21,734 nucleotides of DNA from Methanobacteriota archaeon (GCA_024860865.1 JACRDV010000090.1:1-21734), one strand, 5' to 3'; positions 15,201-21,734 are shown, counted from the stretch's first letter. Program-made: numbers and translations. Notes: generated from the sequence alone by a model not told the origin.

Positions 15201-15419
15201 ATTAATCCAACCATCGTACCAAGCCGAATATATAATGAAATATTTGAGCACAGCAGTTTGAGTCGAGAAGCATTTGATGAAGAAGTCAACCGGCGAAAAA
15301 TAGTTTTGACTTGGATGCAAAAAAAAGGTATTCGAGATGTTAAATCTGTAGGTTTGACTTTCCACCAGTACTACTTAGATCCAATTGGGTTTAGCAAGAA
15401 AATTTCAAAGGAGCTTTAG
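12201..15419 (+). CDS. Type IV pilus/secretion ATPase (TadA/VirB11/GspE family) containing an intein
   Basis: The 1072-codon gene encodes a 519-residue ATPase split by a 553-residue intein. Extein N (1-278) has the N-terminal domain and the conserved MVGYGPLDTLL and RLPDGSRVNATMPPISLGGP, and ends at GGTGSGK, the first part of Walker A (272-278). Extein C resumes at TTTMNC and carries VSIEDTAEL, the arginine-rich HWIRFETRPPNIEGKGE, Walker B RPDRIIVGEVRGGEA and the His box GTVHSNS. Such hexameric ATPases power pilus extension or secretion at the inner face of the membrane. The start is GTG 12201 or ATG 12210; a TATA-like element 25-34 bp upstream suggests a leaderless transcript. ATPase activity should depend on splicing. 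A paralogue without intein lies next door. Confidence 0.95.
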   Translation: MLDMPPEVEETALVETISESELFDSNGSLLKTKGKLLKKSQKGEIYGVKGIPELLYLVLKPEFSAPEKTIVERIRKIIFTESKTDLDQIYDFEEKKSLLTGELTRHFNEIGGDIPAGRRKEIIDYLVSDMVGYGPLDTLLSDDELEEVMVIGTGKPVYVAHRKFGTCLTNIIFENDTDVVKIIDKIARPLGRKIDLQTPLLDARLPDGSRVNATMPPISLGGPTLTIRKFRVDPYTIVDLLNFKTISLELAAFLWVCAEGLQRRPASILVAGGTGSGKCLDGQESVLLANGSLKQIGEIVERMCEKYQDRIVKIDDGYYLEVPESLEVFTFDPVEAKIKSATVSKLWKLKAPHHLINIKTESGRSVTTTFEHPFFTVFDGKISKIRADKLKEGSFVAIPRICKTITNSKKSIFELLQNNQIIYIKCKEKFVTKLFKNLLFKFKTYKNISTALQLKRGRLDSWRKSKKFPIIHFVKLIELANISKEKALGGILGLTTKNYNTLVKIKTLSPEVFRIAGLLVSSGHLYNRSMRVFNSNRQLLSEVRDLVYKAFGIRGKMVYLGARASYFEVNSKVIAVIFANIFNIPKNISKSDIVDLPVTIMSAQSDCLAAFISGLFDAECGVEEDNEIIFHSASKQMLEKLQYAFLRFGIHSRLHTRTTRNKIYYRLSISGQENISIFLRQFKYCKNITKLKKKKSNTNIDVIPNVCTSLSNLIREFKLTHADLAPKTAISQHLFGFYTQSKWLPSRNSLQKVVKAFKGFAKFNLLTDGSGVMNSVHEALNDLEALADSDVLWDKIEKVKIVKSKSKWVYDLTVDGTHSFIAGSGGLIVHNTTTMNCLANFIPKDTRVVSIEDTAELQLPLEHWIRFETRPPNIEGKGEITMDDLLKNTLRMRPDRIIVGEVRGGEAKTLFAAMHVGTRGCLGTVHSNSAHETISRLLNPPMSVPEIMIPTLNLITMQHKFFSREKGLIRRITEVAEVGGIEKGRVQLNRLYEWNAQADTINPTIVPSRIYNEIFEHSSLSREAFDEEVNRRKIVLTWMQKKGIRDVKSVGLTFHQYYLDPIGFSKKISKEL
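12793..12871 (+). repeat. Near-identical tract shared with the paralogous ATPase (copy at 16230-16308)
   Basis: 79 nt encoding about LLDARLPDGSRVNATMPP through GGP are 78/79 identical between the two ATPase genes, the single difference being T12809/C16246. Flanking DNA on both sides is clearly diverged. A 24-nt perfect match also occurs at 12588-12611 and 16025-16048 (MVGYGPLD). Confidence 0.9.
13035..14693 (+). mobile_element. Intein with LAGLIDADG endonuclease domain, inserted in Walker A
   Basis: A 553-residue intein (gene residues 279-831) with all splicing residues: Cys1 (CLDGQESVLL, block A), TxxH at T91-H94 (TFEHPFF, block B), VYDLTVDGTHSFIAG (block F) and the terminal His552-Asn553 followed by Thr+1 (VHN|T, block G). 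Its boundaries follow from the paralogue, which reads GKTTTVNCL uninterrupted. The middle holds a two-motif LAGLIDADG domain: RIAGLLVSSG (236-245) and FISGLFDAEC (333-342). In the first motif the position normally held by an acid is Ser. Helix-turn-helix-like segments lie at about 168-203 and 430-480. Base composition is more AT-rich than the exteins. Splicing is likely intact; DNA cleavage may be impaired. Confidence 0.95.
14786..14926 (+). repeat. Near-identical tract shared with the paralogous ATPase (copy at 16564-16704)
   Basis: 141 nt covering HWIRFETRPPNIEGKG through Walker B and GGEAK are 140/141 identical, the single difference being A14813/G16591. Silent positions are conserved over about 47 consecutive codons, while sequence immediately before and after differs at many silent and replacement sites. 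This is the pattern of gene conversion. Confidence 0.93.
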
Positions 15420-15450
15420 AATTAATATTTTAGCTTTAAACTGGCGAAAG

Positions 15451-15518
15451 ATTAGACTTTCTAATGAAGTTTGTTTGACCTATTTATAGCAACCAAAATG
15501 AAGTTTGGTTTCTTTTGG
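15451..15518. repeat. Hairpins and 11-nt direct repeat between the two ATPase genes
   Basis: The 263-nt gap (15420-15682) has no gene. It holds a perfect hairpin ATTAGA-CTT-TCTAAT (15451-15465) followed by T-rich sequence, an 11-nt direct repeat AATGAAGTTTG (15463-15473 and 15497-15507), and CCAAAA/TTTTGG arms (15493-15518). The first hairpin could end the upstream transcript. No function is shown. Confidence 0.4.
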
Positions 15519-15590
15519 AGAAGTGCTTAGAATAATATTCAAGCTAGTTGTTTTCTAGTTTTTTAATCCTACATTTACATTTCATAAATA

Positions 15591-15607
15591 TGTCAGACAG
15601 TCAGACA
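15591..15607. promoter_or_regulatory. Tandem GTCAGACA repeat with TGTCAGACA palindrome, candidate operator
   Basis: GTCAGACA occurs twice in tandem (15592-15599, 15600-15607). The first copy is part of the odd palindrome TGTC-A-GACA (15591-15599). It lies about 40 bp upstream of a TATA-like ATTATATTA (15646-15654), itself about 33 bp before the ATG of the second ATPase. That is where an archaeal activator or repressor of the pilus operon would bind. Confidence 0.4.
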
Positions 15608-15682
15608 CATTTGGATTGGTATCTCAAAATTTTTGCATAAACCTATTATATTACAGTCTTTAAATATTTCTGAAAGATAAAT

Positions 15683-17191
15683 ATGAAAAATTCTGTTGAA
15701 GCCAAAGTTCCTCCGGCTCCTCAACCTTCAGCCGAAGTAAAAATTTTAGAGAGTTATGACCATGTTAAAATACTGCAAACTAAGGAGGATCTATCTCTAG
15801 TTTATGAAATTCCACTCCCACTGCTTTCGCCTGAAGAGATGAACCTGCTTAAAAAAATAAAGGATATTGCTATTACAAATATTGAGATTGATCCTTATTC
15901 AATTCCTGACATTCAAAAAAGAAAAGCTGTATTTTTAGAGAAAGTAAAAGAAATTATTGAAGCTCATGCACCAGAACTCCTTAAGGATAGGCAAGAATTA
16001 ATTGCTGGAATAGCAGTCCGTGACATGGTTGGATATGGGCCCCTTGATTTGCTTCTAGCAGACGATAACCTTGAGGATATTTTAGTTATAGGAACTAATA
16101 AACCAGTTTATGTCGTTCATAGAAAATTCGGCAAGTGTAAAACTAGAATTATTTTTAATAGCGACAGCGAGGTAAGAGAGATAATTGATCGAATTGCTCG
16201 GTCAATAGGTAGGACAGTTGATCCGCTATCTCCTCTCCTAGATGCCCGTTTACCGGACGGTTCGAGAGTTAATGCCACAATGCCTCCAATTTCACTTGGA
16301 GGTCCGACCATATCTATCAGAAAATTTAGAGAAGACCCCCTTACGATTACTGATTTAATAAGATTTAACACATTGACTTCTGAAGTAGCTGCACTTCTAT
16401 GGGTCTGCGTTGAAGGATTAAAGGTCAAACCAGCAAACATTATATGTGCAGGCGGTTCTACTTGTGGAAAAACCACGACAGTGAATTGCCTTGCTGCATT
16501 TGTTCCTGAGCCAGAGCGAATAGTTACTATTGAAGATACAGCTGAGCTAAAACTTCCACTCAGGCACTGGATTAGATTCGAAACAAGGCCGCCTAATATT
16601 GAAGGCAAAGGAGAAATTACAATGGATGATTTATTGAAGAATACGCTCAGAATGAGACCAGATAGAATTATTGTCGGTGAAGTGCGAGGAGGCGAGGCTA
16701 AAACACTTTTCGTGGCAATGAACACAGGCCACGATGGTTGCATGGGTACAATCCATGCAGACTCAGCTTCAGAAGTAATTACTAGATTAACAAATCCTCC
16801 AATGAATGTTCCTGAAATAATGATTCCTGCCTTAGATTTGATTGTAATGCAACAGAAGTTTCAATATTCTGATGGCAGCACTTTCCGGCCAATCACAGAA
16901 ATAGCCGAGATAGCAGGCATGGAGGGGGGGCTCACTCAATTGAATAGAATCTACAGGTGGAGTCCAAGAACTAATTTGCTCCAGGCAACTGGGGTTCTTT
17001 CTGGCTTTAAAATTGAGTTAGCTAACTTTAAAGGATGGTCTACTGAGCAAGTAGATGAGGAAATTCAAAAGCGAAAAGTAGTTTTAGAATGGATTATAAA
17101 GAAAAAAATCAGAAAAGTTACTGAAGTTGGTAGGATAATTCAGGCTTACTATCAAGATCCAAGTTCAATTTATTCAAAAGCTTCGAAATAA
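15683..17191 (+). CDS. Type IV pilus/secretion ATPase (TadA/VirB11/GspE family), intein-free paralogue
   Basis: A 502-residue hexameric secretion ATPase. It has an N-terminal domain (about 1-110), DMVGYGPLDLLL (114-125), and RLPDGSRVNATMPPISLGGP (189-208). The core follows with Walker A GGSTCGKT (257-264), the Asp box IEDTAEL (283-289), HWIRFETRPPNIEGKGE (295-311), Walker B RPDRIIVGEVRGGEA (325-339) and the His box GTIHAD with H358. Walker A is complete and uninterrupted, unlike the upstream paralogue. It heads the cluster encoding TadB/TadC-type membrane proteins, pilins and prepilin peptidase, and is probably the main assembly motor. The ATG at 15683 lies about 33 bp after a TATA-like element, so its leader must be very short. 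Two stretches are almost identical in DNA to the upstream gene. Confidence 0.95.
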   Translation: MKNSVEAKVPPAPQPSAEVKILESYDHVKILQTKEDLSLVYEIPLPLLSPEEMNLLKKIKDIAITNIEIDPYSIPDIQKRKAVFLEKVKEIIEAHAPELLKDRQELIAGIAVRDMVGYGPLDLLLADDNLEDILVIGTNKPVYVVHRKFGKCKTRIIFNSDSEVREIIDRIARSIGRTVDPLSPLLDARLPDGSRVNATMPPISLGGPTISIRKFREDPLTITDLIRFNTLTSEVAALLWVCVEGLKVKPANIICAGGSTCGKTTTVNCLAAFVPEPERIVTIEDTAELKLPLRHWIRFETRPPNIEGKGEITMDDLLKNTLRMRPDRIIVGEVRGGEAKTLFVAMNTGHDGCMGTIHADSASEVITRLTNPPMNVPEIMIPALDLIVMQQKFQYSDGSTFRPITEIAEIAGMEGGLTQLNRIYRWSPRTNLLQATGVLSGFKIELANFKGWSTEQVDEEIQKRKVVLEWIIKKKIRKVTEVGRIIQAYYQDPSSIYSKASK

Positions 17192-17205
17192 AAGATCGTG
17201 AGACC

Positions 17206-18306
17206 ATGGAAAATGAAGAAGAAGGGGCTGTTGCAAAAACCTTAAGGAAAATTGGAGATACAGTTATAACTGGTCTTGAAAAAACTGGTAGAGTAACTAG
17301 TGAAATAGTAATTCGAAAGCCAACAAAAGAAGAAATCACCGCTTCAGAGAGAGTCCATGAGAAAGAGGAGAAAAAGAAAACCGCACGAATGAAAAGAATC
17401 AGAGAAATCGAACGCCGCCATGTGGTTACACCTGAAGAAGAATTCGAAAGAATTGAGCTTGAAAGGCCTTTAACTGAGCGACTTAGCGGCGTGTTTTATC
17501 GGCCATTTAGGTCATCAGCTGAGAGATTCTCTAGATTTTTCACAGGGTTGGATGAGGACCTTTATAAGGCGAATATGCGAATTCCCATGATTCAATACAT
17601 TGCCTTTATAATGGGAGTTGGTATTTTAGCGGGAATTGGTGTAGGTATTGCTGTTGCAATATTTATGACGCCAATTTTTGCACTACCAGTTGGTGCAATG
17701 GCAGGAGTGATTGCTCTTTTTTTTGGTAGAAGTTATCCCAAACAGGTTGCAAAAGCTAGATCAGCTGAAATTAATAAACAAATTCCATATGCACTGCGAC
17801 ACATGGCAACTCAATTAAGCGCAGGGATTGGATTATTTGAAACGATGGTGACCGTTGCAAAGTCAAACTATGGAGCCTTCTCTGAAGAATTTGAAAGAGC
17901 TATCGCTGATGTTGAAAGAGGCCTTAGTACTGAAGAAGCATTTAAAAGATTGGAAGAAAGAGTCGAATCAGATGCGCTTAGTCATACACTAAGAAACATC
18001 ACAAGATCCTTGAGAACAGGTGGCGATTTAGCTAAGACTCTTTCTATGTTAGCTGATGAAGTTGCATTTGAACTTAGAATGAAGCTAAGGGATTATGCTC
18101 AAACGCTCAACACATATGGGTTAATTTACTTATTTATTGCTGCTGTTGGACCAGTCATGTTTATGGCCTTATACATTGCTATCTCAGCCATTACAAAAAC
18201 ATTAATGTTTCCGGTAGGGCTTCTTGCGATTATCTACCTGCTTGGAATGCCATTTATGATCGGTTTTTTCATGACTATGATTAAACGTGCCGAACCAAAG
18301 ATTTAG
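17206..18306 (+). CDS. Type II secretion F (TadB-like) membrane platform protein
   Basis: A 366-residue inner-membrane platform protein of an archaeal type IV pilus, the partner on which the ATPase acts. The N-terminal 100 residues are charged and cytoplasmic (EKEEKKKTARMKRIREIERRH). Membrane segments are likely at about 127-152, 155-174, 304-326 and 333-360. Between the pairs lies the T2SSF cytoplasmic domain (about 190-300) with IPYALRHMATQLSAGIGLFETM and LRTGGDLAKTLSML, the classic repeat of the family. The ATG at 17206 follows the ATPase stop by 14 nt. The TAG stop overlaps the next gene's GTG by one base, indicating an operon and coupled translation. Confidence 0.92.
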   Translation: MENEEEGAVAKTLRKIGDTVITGLEKTGRVTSEIVIRKPTKEEITASERVHEKEEKKKTARMKRIREIERRHVVTPEEEFERIELERPLTERLSGVFYRPFRSSAERFSRFFTGLDEDLYKANMRIPMIQYIAFIMGVGILAGIGVGIAVAIFMTPIFALPVGAMAGVIALFFGRSYPKQVAKARSAEINKQIPYALRHMATQLSAGIGLFETMVTVAKSNYGAFSEEFERAIADVERGLSTEEAFKRLEERVESDALSHTLRNITRSLRTGGDLAKTLSMLADEVAFELRMKLRDYAQTLNTYGLIYLFIAAVGPVMFMALYIAISAITKTLMFPVGLLAIIYLLGMPFMIGFFMTMIKRAEPKI

Positions 18307-19235
18307 TGAGCAATATGCCAAAACTGCGAGCAACTAATCTGTTTGAAAAAATTGTTGGTTTTATTGAAAAATATTTTCCAGATAAATTCATCAGCAATAT
18401 AGATTCAAAGCTCGAGCTAACAGGTATACCTTTATCAGCATCAGAGTACACGGCAATTATGTTAATAATTTTAATTATAGCCACACCCTTTGCATTATTT
18501 TTGAACATAATTGCGGGATTGATTGTACCAGTTGCAATAATCGGAGTGATGATATTCCTTGTGCCATCATTCATTCGTAGCAGGAGGATTACTGAAATTG
18601 AAAAATCTTTACCAGATGTTTTTCATGAAATGGCGCTTACGCTAAGAGCCGGAGTTGCAATTGAAGGAGCAATGGATGATATAGCAACAGCAGACTATGG
18701 TCCCATCTCTGAGGAATATCGGAAAGCCTTGTTAGAGATAAGGCGAGGGCGTCCGATTGAAAAAGCCTTCATTGGACTTGAGAGACGTGTTGGCTCAGCT
18801 GAGTTAAAAAGGGCTGTCAGTATGTTAGTCAGCGGAATAAAAAGAGGGGCCTCACTCTCGGATGTGCTAGAGGCGATTTCTATGGACATTCGAGAGACCA
18901 GGAGAATAGAGCGAGAGCGCGCAGCCACGACTATGATGCAGGCAATGTTTATTTTAGTTGCCTCAGCAGTTGCTGCTCCAGCAGCAATTGGAATTATCAC
19001 TTCTATAACCAAGCTTTTTTCAGCTATAGGCGAAGTAGTATATCCTGTTAGTGAAATTTCAAAAATTTTACTTGTTTATTGCGGTATTCAAGGTTTTATG
19101 AGCGGTTTGTTAATTGGAGTAATCCGATATGGAAAGCCTCAAAGGGGCTTAGGATATGCTATCCCTATAGCACTCGCTGCGATTGTTATCTATACGGGAG
19201 TTCGAATAGGTTTCACGAAATTTCTGGGGATTTAA
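18306..19235 (+). CDS. Type II secretion F (TadC-like) membrane platform protein
   Basis: A 309-residue second platform protein, probably pairing with the preceding one as TadB/TadC do. It has likely membrane segments at about 48-70, 72-92, 208-232, 252-273 and 281-300, and a T2SSF domain at about 100-205 with LPDVFHEMALTLRAGVAIEGAM and LVSGIKRGASLSDVLEAI. The start is GTG at 18306, sharing its G with the previous stop; an ATG three codons later is possible. The TAA stop is followed directly by the ATG of the small pilin gene. It lacks the long charged N-terminus of its neighbour. Confidence 0.92.
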   Translation: MSNMPKLRATNLFEKIVGFIEKYFPDKFISNIDSKLELTGIPLSASEYTAIMLIILIIATPFALFLNIIAGLIVPVAIIGVMIFLVPSFIRSRRITEIEKSLPDVFHEMALTLRAGVAIEGAMDDIATADYGPISEEYRKALLEIRRGRPIEKAFIGLERRVGSAELKRAVSMLVSGIKRGASLSDVLEAISMDIRETRRIERERAATTMMQAMFILVASAVAAPAAIGIITSITKLFSAIGEVVYPVSEISKILLVYCGIQGFMSGLLIGVIRYGKPQRGLGYAIPIALAAIVIYTGVRIGFTKFLGI

Positions 19236-19424
19236 ATGGCGACTCTTTTTAACGAGGAAAGCGGACAAACTGCACTTGAAGTTTTGCTGATAACTGCCAC
19301 GCTATTAGCATTAGTCAGTTTCTTAGCTGCCCTATCAGGCTCTTGGTTCAAGGATTTAAAAAATACCACATCAAATAAGATGAACTACTGGCGCAATGAA
19401 ACAATTCGCAGATTAACTGGCTAA
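19236..19424 (+). CDS. Class III signal peptide pilin-like protein, 62 aa
   Basis: A tiny archaeal pilin precursor. The short N-terminal leader MATLFNEESG is followed by QTALE and a hydrophobic segment VLLITATLLALVSFLAALSG, the archaeal class III layout (cleavage G10|Q11, Q-x-S/A-x-E). The mature part is about 52 residues and ends in a basic tail. It has two N-glycosylation sequons (N43-T-T, N54-E-T). The ATG follows the TadC-like stop with no gap, so it is part of the same operon. Its small size and single copy fit a major pilin of the Epd type, or a minor subunit. Confidence 0.85.
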   Translation: MATLFNEESGQTALEVLLITATLLALVSFLAALSGSWFKDLKNTTSNKMNYWRNETIRRLTG

Positions 19425-19501
19425 ATAATATTGTGCATAAGAACATCTTTTCTGATAACTTAAAATGGTTTATTAATTTTTTAAATTAGAGGAGAAACTT
19501 T

Positions 19502-20647
19502 GTGGAAATTGAACTAGTAGCAATTTTTCTCGCTTTGTTAGGGGTTAGTGTCGGTGCATATACTGATTTTAAAAAGGGAATAATTCCAAATACAGTAACC
19601 CTTCCGTTAATTGGATGTGGTATAACTTTACACTTAATTAAAGGATACTTACTTTTAAGTTGGCAGATTGCTGTTAGCGGAGTTATTGGTGCTGGAATCG
19701 CTTTTGCATTTGGCTACTTGTTTTGGCTTGCAGGCGGTTGGGGGGGCGGAGATGTTAAATTGATAACTGCACTTGGAGCATTACTTCCGGTCTATCCCAG
19801 TTCTCTTAAAAACATGTTTTTGCCGATAATTGCACCATATTCGTCTAATTATCCAGCATTCGCCATTACAATATTTTTAAACAGCATTTTTGGAATTTTT
19901 CCGCTAATTTTAGCTTATGTGGTTTATGTTTGTATTAAGCGACCAAATCTTTTAAAAGAAATGATTCAACCCTTTAAAACATTTAGAAAATACGTTGAAG
20001 TGCCAATAGTTTTAATTGCAGCAGGAATGGTTGGAGCACTTGCTGGGAGATTTTTTAATTCAAACTTATTTTATATTATTGCTCTCTTTCTTTCTGTGGC
20101 ACTTTTTTTGGTTCCATCATTGCTGAGATTGGTTATTTCTGCGCCAATAACTGCATATACTTTTTTTAAAGATCCACTTGGTATAGGGGTAATTTTTATT
20201 AGGATTCTTGCATTTGTGCTTGGGATAGCTCTTCTAATCAAAGGTTTGAGTGTGCTTAGAGAAAATGTTCTAAAAGTTGAGATCCCGATAACTGATCTAA
20301 AGGAAGGAGCAATTTCAGCCGAATGGATATATATGGAAGGGGAGTTGGTCAAAAAAGATGTTGGTTTTAGTTTGTCGGCTTTAAAACAAGCCATTGAGAA
20401 AAGGGATTTCATTGCAATTAAATCGCTTTTTCGGCCTAAAGTCTATGAAAAAATCTTGGCAAATCCAAGGGTTGCGGCTGGGTTAACAGCAGAAGAAATC
20501 GATGAACTTCAAAAATTAGTTAAATCTGGAAAACTAGAAAATAGGATTAAAATTAAGAAAGGGATTCCCTTTGGACCGAGTATATTGTTGGGTCTCTTAA
20601 TTTCGATAATATTTGGGGATATCTTTTGGTGGCTAATAAGCCGTTAA
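19502..20647 (+). CDS. Archaeal prepilin peptidase (GxGD aspartyl protease, A24 family)
   Basis: Cleaves the class III signal peptides of the flanking pilin-like proteins. The 381-residue polytopic protein carries the two catalytic aspartates D22 (GAYTDFKKGIIPN) and D84 (GGGDVK), separated by membrane helices. Further helices lie at about 118-143, 168-186, 190-214 and 226-248. A soluble stretch of about 105 residues (250-355) contains ITDLKEGAISAEWIYMEGE, resembling the archaeal A24 C-terminal domain (Arc_PepC type II), before a last helix (360-378). The start is GTG at 19502 with GAGGAG (19489-19494) upstream. The pilin gene downstream overlaps its 3' end by 22 nt. It belongs to the FlaK/EppA/PibD group; which one is uncertain. 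Confidence 0.93.
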   Translation: MEIELVAIFLALLGVSVGAYTDFKKGIIPNTVTLPLIGCGITLHLIKGYLLLSWQIAVSGVIGAGIAFAFGYLFWLAGGWGGGDVKLITALGALLPVYPSSLKNMFLPIIAPYSSNYPAFAITIFLNSIFGIFPLILAYVVYVCIKRPNLLKEMIQPFKTFRKYVEVPIVLIAAGMVGALAGRFFNSNLFYIIALFLSVALFLVPSLLRLVISAPITAYTFFKDPLGIGVIFIRILAFVLGIALLIKGLSVLRENVLKVEIPITDLKEGAISAEWIYMEGELVKKDVGFSLSALKQAIEKRDFIAIKSLFRPKVYEKILANPRVAAGLTAEEIDELQKLVKSGKLENRIKIKKGIPFGPSILLGLLISIIFGDIFWWLISR

Positions 20648-21096
20648 AATCTCTTAGAACAGACGGTCAGATCAGTTTGGAGTTTTTGATTATTTTAGCC
20701 CTAGTTTTTGCGCTAATTGCAAGCATAAGTGCACCCCTGGCCCACCAAGCAAGACTTTATTCTGAAGATGTTTCTAAAGTTTCAGAAGTAAGAATGTCAT
20801 TAGAAACAATAAGCACAGCAGTTGATCTTACAGGTGCAAATGGTATTGGTGCTCGGAGAGCTGTTCGAGTTCATTTTCCAGAGAATGTAACTGTTGTTTT
20901 ACCATTTAACAGGACAAAAATTCTCTCTTTAAGAGTTACTCTTGGTGATGGTAATAAAACTACTATAACAAAAAACACAAAGTATTACATTAGAGGGAAG
21001 TTAAATGTTTCAAAGGGTTGGCGCAACGTGAAAGCAGAATGTACCTTAAATAATACTGGTTATCCTGTGGTGGAAATTACTTCAACCTCAGCATAA
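20626..21096 (+). CDS. Class III signal peptide pilin-like protein, 156 aa, rich in N-glycosylation sites
   Basis: A secreted pilin-like protein with a leader ending at TDG14 followed by QISLEFLIILALVFALIASISA, a clear class III signal (G14|Q15-I-S-L-E). The mature domain of about 120 residues is beta-rich and contains five Asn-X-Ser/Thr sequons (N87, N95, N110, N127, N142). The start is TTG at 20626 or GTG at 20629; GGGG at 20615-20618 serves as ribosome binding site inside the peptidase gene, with a 22-nt overlap. The stop overlaps by 9 nt the end of the opposing epimerase gene. It is probably a minor or tip subunit of the pilus, processed by the peptidase encoded just before. Confidence 0.88.
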   Translation: MVANKPLKSLRTDGQISLEFLIILALVFALIASISAPLAHQARLYSEDVSKVSEVRMSLETISTAVDLTGANGIGARRAVRVHFPENVTVVLPFNRTKILSLRVTLGDGNKTTITKNTKYYIRGKLNVSKGWRNVKAECTLNNTGYPVVEITSTSA

Positions 21097-21734
21097 TACC
21101 CTTAATCTATACCCTTCCTTTACTAAAAAATCTGGATTTGGATAAATTGCTTCTCCCTTTTCGTTAAATATTGTAATAACTCTAACTTTTTCTTTTTTTT
21201 CAATTTCTTCAATAGATTTGTTAGTAAAATCTTTCTTAACTCTAACCAGTTTGATTTTTGGGTAGCCTTTCTGAACAAAACTTGGGGAAGTAATTTTTAA
21301 TTCACCCGCTTCATACTTTTTCCATAAAATTTTGACAATACGCTCGGCTGCTTTACCATCTCCAAAAGGAGTTCTTAGTTGTTTAATGTTATCTAGGATT
21401 TTTGGTTCAATCATTTTATTTGCTAACTTTATTATTAAGTTAGGATTGTAGCCGGCCAGACCATAAAAAGAATTTAATCCTTCTGGGCGCTCTGTGTTTT
21501 CTCGCAATATAACTCCTGGTACCTTAAAAACTGTAATTTCCTCTGCTAGGCCTCCAGAATCGCTGACCACTAGCTTGGCTTGGCTGAGCAATTTTAGAAA
21601 ATCCAAATAGCCAAGGGGTTTAGTTAATTTTACGTGGTTTGCATTCTCTAATTGCTTCTTTAATCCAAATTTGTTTAAGCGCTCTTCAGTTCTAGGGTGG
21701 ACTGGGAATACGATTAGAAATTTATTTAATGAAA
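21088..21734 (-). CDS. wecB: UDP-N-acetylglucosamine 2-epimerase (partial, N-terminus outside window) with TrkA_C-like C-terminal domain
   Basis: The frame stays open to the right edge, so the true start lies beyond 21734. The visible 215 codons include VFPVHPRTEERLNKFGL, PLGYLDFLKLL, VVSDSGGLAEEI and ILRENTERPEG, diagnostic of non-hydrolysing UDP-GlcNAc 2-epimerase, which makes UDP-ManNAc for surface glycans. After the usual end of the epimerase (GDGKAAERIVKIL) come about 70 extra residues. Their pattern, NKSIEEIEKKEKVRVITIF...GEAIYPNPDFLVKEGYRLRVL, resembles a TrkA_C (RCK-C) ligand-binding domain. That fusion is unusual and would allow allosteric control. The TGA stop overlaps the convergent pilin stop by 9 nt. 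UDP-ManNAc could feed glycosylation of the sequon-rich pilins. Confidence 0.9.
   Translation of the reverse strand, partial: SLNKFLIVFPVHPRTEERLNKFGLKKQLENANHVKLTKPLGYLDFLKLLSQAKLVVSDSGGLAEEITVFKVPGVILRENTERPEGLNSFYGLAGYNPNLIIKLANKMIEPKILDNIKQLRTPFGDGKAAERIVKILWKKYEAGELKITSPSFVQKGYPKIKLVRVKKDFTNKSIEEIEKKEKVRVITIFNEKGEAIYPNPDFLVKEGYRLRVLC

Noticed and set aside
16117-16743. Long open frame on the strand opposite the second ATPase
   Set aside because: It is a shadow of a strongly conserved coding region, with low-complexity Ser/Leu/Val composition and no family motif.
12201-19235. Archaellum (fla/arl) operon
   Set aside because: The ATPases and membrane proteins are Tad/type IV pilus-like. 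No FlaH, FlaF, FlaG or flagellin genes are present, and two separate T2SSF proteins replace FlaJ.

Overview
The window is archaeal chromosome, AT-rich and densely coded. The archaeal markers are eIF5A with deoxyhypusine synthase, class III (archaeal) prepilin signal peptides with their GxGD peptidase, a tRNA-Arg with an intron after position 37, a PIN-ATPase-KH protein, an RNA ligase partner protein, a probable C/D box guide RNA and TATA-type promoters. Gene content looks euryarchaeal, but I cannot assign a lineage. TTG starts are common: six of about twenty genes. Left part, mostly minus strand: a translationally coupled pair of small conserved hypotheticals (36-516); intron-containing tRNA-Arg(CCU) (618-706); then a tight operon read right to left, RNA ligase partner protein, hisS, hisI and PIN-ATPase-KH (5014 down to 769). 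larB (5090-5881) diverges from this operon across a palindromic TATA box. An IMPase-family phosphatase and NAD kinase form an overlapping minus-strand pair (7594 down to 5955), the split form of a fusion protein known in methanogens. Middle part, plus strand: a hypusine/polyamine block. eIF5A (7722) is followed by agmatinase (8199), deoxyhypusine synthase (9096), a second DHS-like gene broken by one in-frame TAA (10135-11244), pyrF (11257), and immediately after the pyrF stop a 57-nt RNA with C, C' and D boxes closed by a perfect 5-bp stem. The protein to be modified, an enzyme of polyamine supply and the modifying enzyme thus lie side by side. Inverted repeats sit near the starts of eIF5A, agmatinase and the DHS-like gene. 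Right part, plus strand: a compact archaeal type IV pilus (Tad/Epd-like) locus. It holds two paralogous secretion ATPases, two TadB/TadC-type membrane platform proteins, two class III pilin-like proteins and the prepilin peptidase. The first ATPase carries a 553-residue intein that splits its Walker A motif between the invariant Lys and Thr. The two ATPase genes share near-identical DNA tracts (140/141 and 78/79 nt) inside otherwise diverged sequence, which points to gene conversion on either side of, but not across, the intein site. The pilin-like proteins are rich in N-glycosylation sequons. Convergent with the pilus locus, and cut by the window edge, is a UDP-GlcNAc 2-epimerase with an unusual TrkA_C-like C-terminal domain. 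The best leads are the intein with its gene-conversion context, the C/D box RNA, the epimerase-TrkA_C fusion and the nonsense-interrupted DHS-like gene. I saw no CRISPR array, IS element or prophage, and no gene-free stretch longer than 300 bases.
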